Source of the DNA: Sedimentisphaerales bacterium
GTDB lineage: Bacteria > Planctomycetota > Phycisphaerae > Sedimentisphaerales > Anaerobacaceae
Reading direction: 5' to 3'
DNA: 64,000 nucleotides
Assembly (NCBI GenBank): GCA_016936075.1
Contig: JAFGPS010000115.1
Coordinates: 16,209 to 80,208, forward strand
The number at the start of each line of letters is the position of its first letter. The first letter of the stretch is position 1. The notes beneath the pieces were generated by a model that was given only the letters and a program-made list of their open reading frames with translations, was not told where the DNA came from and did no database searches. Position numbers and translations under genes: made by a program. This document shows, in pieces, positions 29,377 to 37,636 of the stretch.

Positions 29377-31431
29377 ATGTCTCGAAAAATAGTTGTAACT
29401 TCAGCTTTACCTTATGCAAACGGACCGATTCATATAGGTCACCTTGTTGAATATCTCCAGACTGACATATGGGTGCGTTTCCATAAACTTTGCGGCAATG
29501 AGTGCCTGTATTTTTGTGCAGATGATACTCACGGCACGCCGGTAATGATTAGCGCTAAGAAAGCCGGAATTACTCCGGAAGAGATGATTGACAACGTGCA
29601 TAAAGAGCATAAGGCTGATTTTGACGGCTTTCATATCGAATTCGACAATTACTATTCGACACACAGCCCGGAAAATAAAGAATTCAGCGAATTGATTTTT
29701 AATCGGCTCAACGAAAAAGGCTCGATAGTTAAACGTGACGTAGAGCAGGCTTATTGCGAAAATTGCAAAATGTCACTGCCGGACAGGTTCGTTCGCGGCT
29801 CATGCCCGAAATGCAAAGCAGAGAATCAATATGGTGATTCGTGTGAAGTATGCGGCACGACCTATCGACCATCTGACCTCGTTAATCCTTATTGTGCGAC
29901 GTGTAATACGCCGCCTGTTATGAAAACATCGGAGCATTATTTCTTCAGATTAGCTGATTATGAACAGCCGCTAAGAGAGCTTCTTACAAGCGGCCACACA
30001 CAGCAGTCGGTAGCGAATAAACTTGATGAATGGTTCAGTGCTGGTTTGAAGGACTGGGATATTTCGCGTGATGGGCCGTACTTCGGTTTCAAAATTCCAG
30101 GCGAGGAAAACAAGTATTTCTATGTCTGGCTCGATGCGCCTATTGGATATATGGCTTCGGCGAAAAATTATTGCGACAATAACAATCTTGACTTCGATGC
30201 CTTATGGCCCGGAACAAATTCAGGCAAAGGCGGCGAAGGCCAGTATGAATTGTATCATTTCATTGGCAAGGACATAATGTATTTCCATGCCTTGTTCTGG
30301 CCGGCAATGTTGATAGCTTCAGGAATAAAGACTGCCGAAAAGCTTTTTGTTCATGGCTTCTTGACTGTAAACGGCGAGAAGATGAGTAAGTCACGGGGTA
30401 CTTTCATAAAAGCAAGTACGTATCTCAATCATCTTAATCCGGAATACCTGAGATATTACTATGCAAGTAAGTTGAGTGATAGTATCGATGATATTGATTT
30501 GAAGGTCGATGACTTTATCAATAAAATTAATTCGGAAGTAGTTGGCAAAATAGCCAACCTTGCCTCACGTTCTGTGCCAATGCTCACGAAGAATCTCGAT
30601 TCAACACTTGGCAAGCTGGACGAAGAAGGCCAGGACTTGATAAAGAAACTTGTCACTGCGTCCGAGCAGATTGTTAATGATTATGAAAAATTAAAATATG
30701 CTGCGGTTGTAAGAACTATTACAGCTCTTGCCGACGAAGCGAATCGTTTCGTCGAGATAAAACAGCCCTGGGCGACTATAAAAACTGACCCGGAAATTAC
30801 ACGTACGAATCTGACCGCGGTAATAAACGCGATGAGAATATTAACGATTTATTTAAAACCAATTCTGCCGAAATTTGCTGAAAGTGTAGAAAAAATCTTA
30901 AATATCGAGCCGCTGAGGCTTGCTGATTTGGACCAGGTACTTGAAAACTGCAAGATTGGCAAATTTGAAAGATTGGCAGAAAGAATTGATGAAAAACAGG
31001 TAAACGCAATGATAGAAGAATCTAAAATAGAAACACAGAATACAGAAACCGCAACTCAAAACTCAGAACTCAAAACTGAAAACTCGGCATTCGAGCCGAT
31101 CAAGCCCGAATGTACAATAGACGATTTCGCGAAGATTGATTTAAGAGTCGCAAAGGTAAAAACAGCCGAAACGGTCGAGGGAGCAGACAAACTTCTCAAG
31201 TTAGTTTTGGATGTTGGCGGCATAGAGAAAAACGTTTTAGCAGGAATAGCAAAAGCATACAAGCCGGAAGATTTAGTTGGCAAAATGGTAGTTGTATTAG
31301 CGAATTTAAAACCAAGAAAGATGAAGTTCGGCCTATCAGAAGGAATGATTTTAGCCTCCGGCCCCGGCGGCTCAGAAGTCTTCATGCTAACAGTAGATTC
31401 CGGCGCCAAACCCGGCGAATCAATCCATTAA
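29377..31431 (+). CDS. metG: Methionine--tRNA ligase with C-terminal tRNA-binding domain
   Basis: TSALPYANGPIHIGHLVEYLQTDIWVRF; Cys knuckles; GEKMSKSRGTFIKA; C-terminal FAKIDLRVAKVKTAE. Confidence 0.97.
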   Translation: MSRKIVVTSALPYANGPIHIGHLVEYLQTDIWVRFHKLCGNECLYFCADDTHGTPVMISAKKAGITPEEMIDNVHKEHKADFDGFHIEFDNYYSTHSPENKEFSELIFNRLNEKGSIVKRDVEQAYCENCKMSLPDRFVRGSCPKCKAENQYGDSCEVCGTTYRPSDLVNPYCATCNTPPVMKTSEHYFFRLADYEQPLRELLTSGHTQQSVANKLDEWFSAGLKDWDISRDGPYFGFKIPGEENKYFYVWLDAPIGYMASAKNYCDNNNLDFDALWPGTNSGKGGEGQYELYHFIGKDIMYFHALFWPAMLIASGIKTAEKLFVHGFLTVNGEKMSKSRGTFIKASTYLNHLNPEYLRYYYASKLSDSIDDIDLKVDDFINKINSEVVGKIANLASRSVPMLTKNLDSTLGKLDEEGQDLIKKLVTASEQIVNDYEKLKYAAVVRTITALADEANRFVEIKQPWATIKTDPEITRTNLTAVINAMRILTIYLKPILPKFAESVEKILNIEPLRLADLDQVLENCKIGKFERLAERIDEKQVNAMIEESKIETQNTETATQNSELKTENSAFEPIKPECTIDDFAKIDLRVAKVKTAETVEGADKLLKLVLDVGGIEKNVLAGIAKAYKPEDLVGKMVVVLANLKPRKMKFGLSEGMILASGPGGSEVFMLTVDSGAKPGESIH

Positions 31432-31491
31432 AAAAGTTTTAAATTAAAAGTTAAGGAAGTTCGACTTCGTCGAGAGATTATTTTATCGTTT

Positions 31492-31818
31492 TTATAAAAT
31501 CGTAGAAATGAATTTCTTGAGTATAGGAAGGTCATTTTTGCATGTATCCCAGACTATTTTCTCGTTTACACCGAAATATTCGTGAATTAGGAAATTTCTC
31601 ATATCCTTGATTTGTCGCCAGAATATGTCAACATGTTCTTCTCGAAATTCATCACTAAGATTGTTGGATGCCTCTCCAATTATTTCAAGTTCTCGTACAA
31701 CTGCATCCAGTATCATTCTGTTTGATACGAATTTCTCGTATCAAACAGAATGCAGATATTCTTCGATGCTTTCTATAGCTTCATTGATATGCCTGAGATA
31801 TAATTTATCATTTTTCAT
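31492..31818 (-). pseudogene. hepT: HepT-like HEPN toxin interrupted by one in-frame TGA (31743-31741)
   Basis: MKNDKLYLRHINEAIESIEEYLHSV*YEKFVSNRMILDAVVRELEIIGEASNNLS...RNFLIHEYFGV in one frame; RX4HXY motif intact. Confidence 0.75.
31715..31751. repeat. Perfect 16-bp palindrome inside hepT containing the in-frame TGA
   Basis: ATTCTGTTTGATACGA atttc TCGTATCAAACAGAAT. Confidence 0.95.
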
Positions 31819-32113
31819 AAACTGTCTCGGCCTGTCTTAGGACTTCATCGCGGAAATACTTGCTTATGGCTGATGGGGTAAGCAAATCTACTGATTTTTT
31901 TAGAAAAGATTCGAAGTTATTTTTAATATCAGACAATGCGAAAAAACCTATGACAGCCGAAGGCTCGAAATCTATAAGCACATCAATATCACTGTCGGTA
32001 TTTGGTACGCCGTTCACATAAGAGCCGAAAATAGCCACAGACTTAATAGCCTCGAAATGCGGGCTATTTTTCACAGCTTCCAACAATAATTTCTTGATTT
32101 TATTTTTATCCAT
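31808..32113 (-). CDS. mntA: MntA-like nucleotidyltransferase antitoxin
   Basis: VAIFGSYVNGVPNTDSDIDVLIDF (GSX10DXD); stop overlaps hepT ATG; ATG at 32113. Confidence 0.85.
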   Translation of the reverse strand: MDKNKIKKLLLEAVKNSPHFEAIKSVAIFGSYVNGVPNTDSDIDVLIDFEPSAVIGFFALSDIKNNFESFLKKSVDLLTPSAISKYFRDEVLRQAETVYEK

Positions 32114-32204
32114 GGAATTAATATAGCTTCTAATAATTTGATAGTCAAACAGAAAGCAGAATATGTAGGAATTATAACTGACAATCTCCCTTTCCTGTGT
32201 ACTC

Positions 32205-32528
32205 TTACTTTCGAAATGATTGCTTAAGAGCATTTGTGAGACTTAGACCCACGAGATCAGCACCAGGATAATCAAGACTTTTTGAATAGATGCTCATGTT
32301 ACGCAATCGTTCGAGAATTTCGTGTTTCCATGAGGAAGGTATAATAATCCGAGCATATTGAGTTTCATTCTGATCTATATAGTTAGATATGGTTTTGCTG
32401 GTTTTTTTGAAGAAGGACTGGATTTTGCTTAAAATATCGTTGGAATAGATGACACGGGTATCAATCAGCGATGAAGGTTTGCCGCTCACTTTACTTTCCT
32501 TTGAGTCTGATTTTGCTTTTTTTGCCAT
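32205..32528 (-). pseudogene. Probable chimeric remnant: methyltransferase-like N-terminus joined to another C-terminus
   Basis: MAKKAKSDSKESKVSGKPSSLIDTRVIYSND resembles the start of DNA methyltransferases (usual DTRVIYCGDNLEQL); downstream part RIIIPSSWKHEILERLRNMSIYSKSL resembles an FRG-type C-terminus. Confidence 0.4.
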
Positions 32529-32599
32529 AGGTTAATAGTGTATGCGTTAAGTAGTAATTTGCAAGAGGATATTATAACAAAATAAGGAACTAAAAGTTT

Positions 32600-32640
32600 A
32601 AAACTGGATTCCCGCTTTCGCGAGAATGACAAAGTCGTAC
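32600..32640. repeat. Dispersed-type repeat fragment (CTGGATTCCCGCTTTCGCGAGAATGACA)
   Basis: Palindromic core; truncated copy aaaaactggattcctg near 33806. Confidence 0.5.
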
Positions 32641-32665
32641 ATTAGCTTTTAGAAATGAGACTATA

Positions 32666-32851
32666 TTATTTTGAAAGCCATTGTTTTAGACTTTCTTTTA
32701 TATCTTCATGTGGGATGAGTTTACCGGATTTTATATCGTCGAGTCCCTTATCTATAGCCGACAAAAAACGGATACGTTCTTCAATGTCAGTCCAAGTGAC
32801 TGAATCCGGGAGTTCCTGTATTGTTTTAATTGCTATTTCTTTGCTTGTCAT
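32666..32851 (-). CDS. Antitoxin-like small protein without an adjacent toxin
   Basis: MTSKEIAIKTIQELPDSVTWTDIEERIRFLSAIDKGLDDIKSGKLIPHEDIKESLKQWLSK. Confidence 0.55.
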   Translation of the reverse strand: MTSKEIAIKTIQELPDSVTWTDIEERIRFLSAIDKGLDDIKSGKLIPHEDIKESLKQWLSK

Positions 32852-32924
32852 ATTTAAAGTATAGCTATTTAGTGTTAACAAGTAAAATAATTTGAGTTAG
32901 ATTTCCTCATTCAGAATAAATACT

Positions 32925-33018
32925 GGGTGGCAGCCTCAAACGCAGTTTGGGGATGGTTAATTGTTGTGAATGTTCCATCCCCATCCTGATAAAGAAAATC
33001 AGGATGAGGCTGCCACCC
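32925..33018. repeat. Branched (cloverleaf-like) palindromic intergenic repeat
   Basis: Outer arms GGGTGGCAGCCTCA/TGAGGCTGCCACCC; inner AAAC-gca-GTTT, GGGGATGG...CCATCCCC, ATCCTGAT...ATCAGGAT. Confidence 0.9.
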
Positions 33019-33079
33019 ATACATGAAGATTTAATAAATTATATCTCTGCGAACTCTCCGATTTCTGCGGTTAATAATT

Positions 33080-33796
33080 TTAATAATAATCTATATTGAT
33101 TGAGTGGGGGAGTTTGTTTAGGGGGCATTGGTCGCATTTTGGTTTGGGTTTGCAGTATAGATATCCTGCCCGGACAATTAATGCGTGGAACTCGTTATAT
33201 AATTGGCATGTGTTTGTAGCATGGCCATCCTGGCCATGCAAGCATGGGCTGGAAGCCCATGCCACGTTCGATTCGAATAAGTCTCTTAATTGCTCGTAAT
33301 CGGCTTCCGGGTCTGAGAGGTGGTGTCTTTGGGTTATCCGGTTGGTATAAGCGTCTATAACGAAGACAGGGCGTTCTAAAGCGTATAGGAGAATGGAGTC
33401 GGCAGTTTCGCGGCCGACGCCGTTGATGGAAAGCAATTCCTCCCTGAGTCGGTTTGTGTTTACGTCTTCAAGTAATTTGAAATCGCCGGAATAATCGTTT
33501 ATGAACCAGTTTATAAAGTTCTTTAGCCGCTTTGTTTTTATGTTGTAATAGCCTGCCGGCTTGATAAGTTCCGCTAAGCGTTCGTTTGGGAGTTCGAATA
33601 GTTTTTCTGCTGAAAGGCAATCGGCATTTTGCAGGTTGGTTATCGCTTTTTTGACGTTGGACCAGCTTGTGTTTTGTGTGAGAATGGCGCCGACCGCAAT
33701 TTCAATTTGCGTTTCTCCCGGCCACCAGTATTGAGGTCCGAACGCTTCGTATAAAAGCTGGTAGATTTCTAATAATTTTTCACTTGTCTGTGACAT
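33080..33796 (-). CDS. Endonuclease III-like HhH-GPD glycosylase with Fe-S loop
   Basis: AVGAILTQNTSWSNVKKAITNL; LLSINGVGRETADSILLYAL; CKPKPKCDQCPLN. Confidence 0.88.
   Translation of the reverse strand: MSQTSEKLLEIYQLLYEAFGPQYWWPGETQIEIAVGAILTQNTSWSNVKKAITNLQNADCLSAEKLFELPNERLAELIKPAGYYNIKTKRLKNFINWFINDYSGDFKLLEDVNTNRLREELLSINGVGRETADSILLYALERPVFVIDAYTNRITQRHHLSDPEADYEQLRDLFESNVAWASSPCLHGQDGHATNTCQLYNEFHALIVRAGYLYCKPKPKCDQCPLNKLPHSINIDYY
33219..33262. repeat. Tandem hairpin element inside the endonuclease III-like gene
   Basis: GCATGGCCA tcc TGGCCATGC + aa + GCATGGGCT gga AGCCCATGC; translated as VAWASSPCLHGQDGHAT. Confidence 0.92.
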
Positions 33797-33851
33797 AATT
33801 CAAAAAAACTGGATTCCTGTTCATGCAAATTTATTAAATATATTCGGTATA

Positions 33852-34041
33852 GCCATCCCCAAGCGTCGCTTGAGGCTGCCACCCTTGACTATAAAGTTAT
33901 TATTTTTAAAGCGACTCATAATGGTACGAATCTGTCACCCTTGACTATAAGTAAGTAATTATATCGAAAGAAGCTTACTTTGGGAAGAGGCTGCCACCCT
34001 AAACATCAAGTTGATTATATCGAAAGAAGCTCTTGTTGGGA
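33852..34041. repeat. Cluster of partial GGCTGCCACCC repeat copies and a duplicated 3' gene end
   Basis: ccatccccaagcgtcgcttgaggctgccaccc; cacccttgactataa twice; attatatcgaaagaagct...gggaag at about 33959 and 34012. Confidence 0.65.
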
Positions 34042-35724
34042 AGTGGTTTGTTCTGGTGAGAGCCATTCGGGATAAGGTTTTATCTGCTGGTTTGTCAGGT
34101 CGAAGGTGTATGTTATTTGATTGTTATTATCATCTGTTTGCTTGAAATTGTTATTGCTCAGAATCGTGCGCATCTGCTCGTTCTTCGGGCCTTTTTCAAA
34201 TTGCAAAACTGCTTTATCGAAATTGCTATTTTTTGCGTGCTTGAGCAATGAGGTGAGTGTGTAATCTTCGATTCCTCTGCTCATAACGCGGCAACTGAAC
34301 AGCAGGGTGTCTATTTCATAAATATCATTATTGCCAAACGCGATACAAACTCCGACAAGGCCGTAGTCGCCGAATTTGTCCGCAACGTTTACTGTGAAAA
34401 TATCGCAATTCGGCTGATGGCTGAAAGAAATAATCTGCTCTTTAGTGTAGCGTTTAATCGAAGTGTTAAGTTGATTGGTTCGCTGGACAAGCTCAGTGAC
34501 ACGGTCAACATGGTACGGCTGCATCTTGTCTATCTGAATTGCGAAATCGCACTGCTTGAGAAATTCATCTCTCGATTCATTTCCCTGAGCCTGTTTGCGC
34601 TGGTTTTCCTCGATGTAGAAACGTGTGCGTTTTTTGCTTTCGTATGTTATCTGTTCAGGCTGAAATTCCGGCATATAAAGCATGCTCTCGAAAATATTTT
34701 CGTCAAATACTCGTACCTCTGGAAGCATTGCTTTCATCTGCTCTCTTTCGAATTGATTGTCATCTATAAAAACAATCGAATCGAGACCAATATTCAGGTG
34801 CTGCTGGACCTGCTGCAAATTTTGCCATTTGTCATTCCAGTTCAGTACGAAGCATACAAATTCCGTCCCGGAGAGCTGTTCCTTTACAAGTGCGCGAATG
34901 TCATTTTCGAGATACGAATCGTTTTTGCTTATGACACCAACCAGAATTCCCCTCGCGTGCAGAATCGCAAGTACGTTCCAGCGAAATCTTTCCTTGTCTA
35001 TTCGTATCTGAACATTTTCGATTCCAACATTTCTTATAATTCCGTTCCACATTGTGTTATCGAGATCGACGATTACGCATTTGACTTTCTTTGTTCTGTG
35101 CAGGACAAAATCGATGTAGTATTTGAATTCCTGTGCGATGTAATTAGCTGGGAACTGTAAATGGCTGTACCAGGGAGCATCCATAGGTTTCATTGTATTT
35201 TTGAAGCCGTGCATCGCGCAAACGTTTGTCAAATTGAGAACGTAAAAGTTCGGATACTTCGTTGCGAGTTCTTCCAGGGCGGTCAAATAATTTCGCATAA
35301 ACTGGTCTTCATTCATCAGCGGCGAAGGTTGCTTGAAACGATTCAGCATATTCGTTCTGAACCACGGAAAGAACTGCATGAGGATGGGGACATTTAATTG
35401 CGAAAGAGTTATTATCATTAACTCGGCCTGACTGATTAAATTTTGCAACTGGTCTTCCTGCTGCTGTCTCGAAGTGACTCTATTAAGCTGTATTTGCGTA
35501 ATAGGGGACATCATCATGTCGTGCTGTGAAATGATAAATGCGTCGAAATTGCCATGGAGGACTTCGTTTCCGTGTTCGGTTAAGAAATTGTACGGATTTG
35601 TCTGGCCGCGATGCTCGAAAGTGTAAAAATAGTTAAAATCAAAATACTGCCCAGGATTGGACTTGAGTTCATGAATAATATACTCAAATTCACAGCCCCC
35701 CAGAAAACACAAATTTAGTTTCAT
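34015..35724 (-). CDS. HAD-IIIC / FkbH-like protein
   Basis: KCVIVDLDNTMWNGIIRNVGIENVQI; VGVISKNDSYLENDIRAL; SIVFIDDNQFEREQM; C-terminal acetyltransferase-like part. Confidence 0.85.
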   Translation of the reverse strand: MKLNLCFLGGCEFEYIIHELKSNPGQYFDFNYFYTFEHRGQTNPYNFLTEHGNEVLHGNFDAFIISQHDMMMSPITQIQLNRVTSRQQQEDQLQNLISQAELMIITLSQLNVPILMQFFPWFRTNMLNRFKQPSPLMNEDQFMRNYLTALEELATKYPNFYVLNLTNVCAMHGFKNTMKPMDAPWYSHLQFPANYIAQEFKYYIDFVLHRTKKVKCVIVDLDNTMWNGIIRNVGIENVQIRIDKERFRWNVLAILHARGILVGVISKNDSYLENDIRALVKEQLSGTEFVCFVLNWNDKWQNLQQVQQHLNIGLDSIVFIDDNQFEREQMKAMLPEVRVFDENIFESMLYMPEFQPEQITYESKKRTRFYIEENQRKQAQGNESRDEFLKQCDFAIQIDKMQPYHVDRVTELVQRTNQLNTSIKRYTKEQIISFSHQPNCDIFTVNVADKFGDYGLVGVCIAFGNNDIYEIDTLLFSCRVMSRGIEDYTLTSLLKHAKNSNFDKAVLQFEKGPKNEQMRTILSNNNFKQTDDNNNQITYTFDLTNQQIKPYPEWLSPEQTTSQQELLSI

Positions 35725-35857
35725 TAATATACTCCTGTATTTCGATTTTTATTATTTTGACTATTGTATTTTCGGCATAATATAAGTAAACTCTGAAAAA
35801 AATAGGAGTAATAAACCGAAAACCTAAGTTATTACTTTATATAAATTAGGAGTACCT

Positions 35858-36808
35858 ATTAGCAATAAGGAACAAAAATCAGGTTCTGCAAGCAAAGCGG
35901 CGAAAAATTCGATTTTCGGCAATAGCAGTCTGCTTAATTTTGCGCAGGATTCGTACCTGGAAAGAACCTCTCGGCCGATTTATGCTGTATTGTTTCTATT
36001 GCCATTTATCCTGCTTTACGAATACGGTACATTCCGTATCAATACAGATGTTTTGAACCAGTCGCAAATTCGCGTTGTTGCTTTTGTCTGGCTTCAGAAT
36101 TTTCTTGAGTCGGTAGGTTTTCATGGTAAATTCGCCTGGGCGGCTCCTCCTCTGGCCGTGATTGTAATTCTATTGTCTTTGCAAATTACATCTCGTAAGC
36201 AATGGACTTTCTGGACATATGATTATGGACTAATGATAATTGAATGTGTTTTACTTGCGATACCCCTAATAGTATTGACACTTTTATTAAGCACAATAGG
36301 CTCACGCTATTTACCAAAAAATACGGATGGTAATACAGTCGCGGTACAGGCATGGTCCGTGCCGACATGCTCATCAGTGGATGGTAATCAAAATATGGAT
36401 TCATCAAATGGGGCCCGAAATATCTATGGCAATGCTCGCCCCTGGCTGGCGAATATCGTAACTGGGATAGGTGCTGGTATTTATGAGGAGCTTGTTTTCC
36501 GCCTGATATTAATATGTGTTCTGATGGTTCTGTTTCAGGATATATTCAAGATGACTCATATCAACGCGGTTGTGCTTTCGGTTCTTATTTCTGCTGCTCT
36601 TTTCAGTGCGCATCATCATTTTGATTTTTTCAGCGGCAGGCCGAATGAAGTTGATCCTTTCGATATAACAGAATTCGCTTTTCGGACTATCGCTGGTATT
36701 TATTTTGCGATTCTCTATGCAATTCGCGGTTTTGGAATTACAGCAGGCACCCACGCTTTTTACAACATTATCGCTGAAACCATCAGAGTCAGTTTTTCAA
36801 CTCAATGA
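35858..36808 (+). CDS. CPBP-family intramembrane protease (possible AUU start; ORF track begins at TTG 35990)
   Basis: Multiple TMs; GAGIYEELVFRLILICVLM (EExxxR), SALFSAHHHFDF, GTHAFYN. Confidence 0.8.
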   Translation: MSNKEQKSGSASKAAKNSIFGNSSLLNFAQDSYLERTSRPIYAVLFLLPFILLYEYGTFRINTDVLNQSQIRVVAFVWLQNFLESVGFHGKFAWAAPPLAVIVILLSLQITSRKQWTFWTYDYGLMIIECVLLAIPLIVLTLLLSTIGSRYLPKNTDGNTVAVQAWSVPTCSSVDGNQNMDSSNGARNIYGNARPWLANIVTGIGAGIYEELVFRLILICVLMVLFQDIFKMTHINAVVLSVLISAALFSAHHHFDFFSGRPNEVDPFDITEFAFRTIAGIYFAILYAIRGFGITAGTHAFYNIIAETIRVSFSTQ

Positions 36809-37017
36809 AAAAGTTGAAGATTTGAAATTTCAACATTAATTTTTTTCAAGAAATCATCTTCTGTTACTTATTGCGATTTCATGTCTTGTGAAATAACAGT
36901 CCCATAAGCGGCTCGAACAGCGTTATTAATACTGATATAAGGCTTGATTTAGAGAGTTTGTTTTGGTATAATAACAGAAAATGAGAAGAGAATATTTTAT
37001 ATATTGGGAATGATTTA

Positions 37018-37563
37018 ATGGACTCACCGCAAATAAATGTCGCTGTTGAAGAATTAATGTTTAGTCTATTTCAAAGACCATTACATCCAGAGCTTTTTCA
37101 GATATACTCAAGCCGGAAGCTGAATACAGAAAAATATGAAGCTGATATATGGGTAACAGGCTGTACTCATGTTGTAAGTGTCTATGTCGGGGACCTATGT
37201 GTTTCAGAAGTAATAAGCTCGCCCGGACAGATGCTTCCATCAAGAGGTCTGATTGAACGTTTTCAGTTCCGCGGACCAAGGACTCATAAGTGTACTTTGA
37301 GCAAGGGAGTTAGTTATATGACAGACTTCCAGGTTGAAAAAATGAGTCCGAATTTATATCGCCAGAGCCATATGGACCTCGAACGCTTCGCAAGAAACCG
37401 CGGGATTTTTGTGAAATATCCTGAGTTGGAAGTTGATAAGATGCAGCCTTTCTGCTACGTCGATTTCGAAGCAAGACAAACAGAATTGCACATTCATTCA
37501 TTTGCGGCTTATCCGGACCAGGTCACAATGATTAAAACACAATCATTGTTTGATTTTCAATGA
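37018..37563 (+). CDS. DUF2617-like protein
   Basis: 181-aa soluble ORF resembling DUF2617 proteins; family assignment tentative. Confidence 0.5.
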   Translation: MDSPQINVAVEELMFSLFQRPLHPELFQIYSSRKLNTEKYEADIWVTGCTHVVSVYVGDLCVSEVISSPGQMLPSRGLIERFQFRGPRTHKCTLSKGVSYMTDFQVEKMSPNLYRQSHMDLERFARNRGIFVKYPELEVDKMQPFCYVDFEARQTELHIHSFAAYPDQVTMIKTQSLFDFQ

Positions 37564-37607
37564 TTTTAATAGATCTCCTTTAAGATGATAAATATTTTTA
37601 TGAAAGA

Positions 37608-37636
37608 AAACCAGTCAATTTGGCTGGTTTTTTTCA
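37608..37636. terminator. Bidirectional terminator hairpin
   Basis: AAACCAGTCA att TGGCTGGTTT with A-run before and T-run after, between convergent genes. Confidence 0.85.

Noticed and set aside
31715-31751. Selenocysteine insertion (SECIS) explanation for the hepT TGA
   Set aside because: The TGA is inside the stem rather than just 5' of it, the position is not a Cys/redox site in HepT, and no selenoprotein genes are visible.
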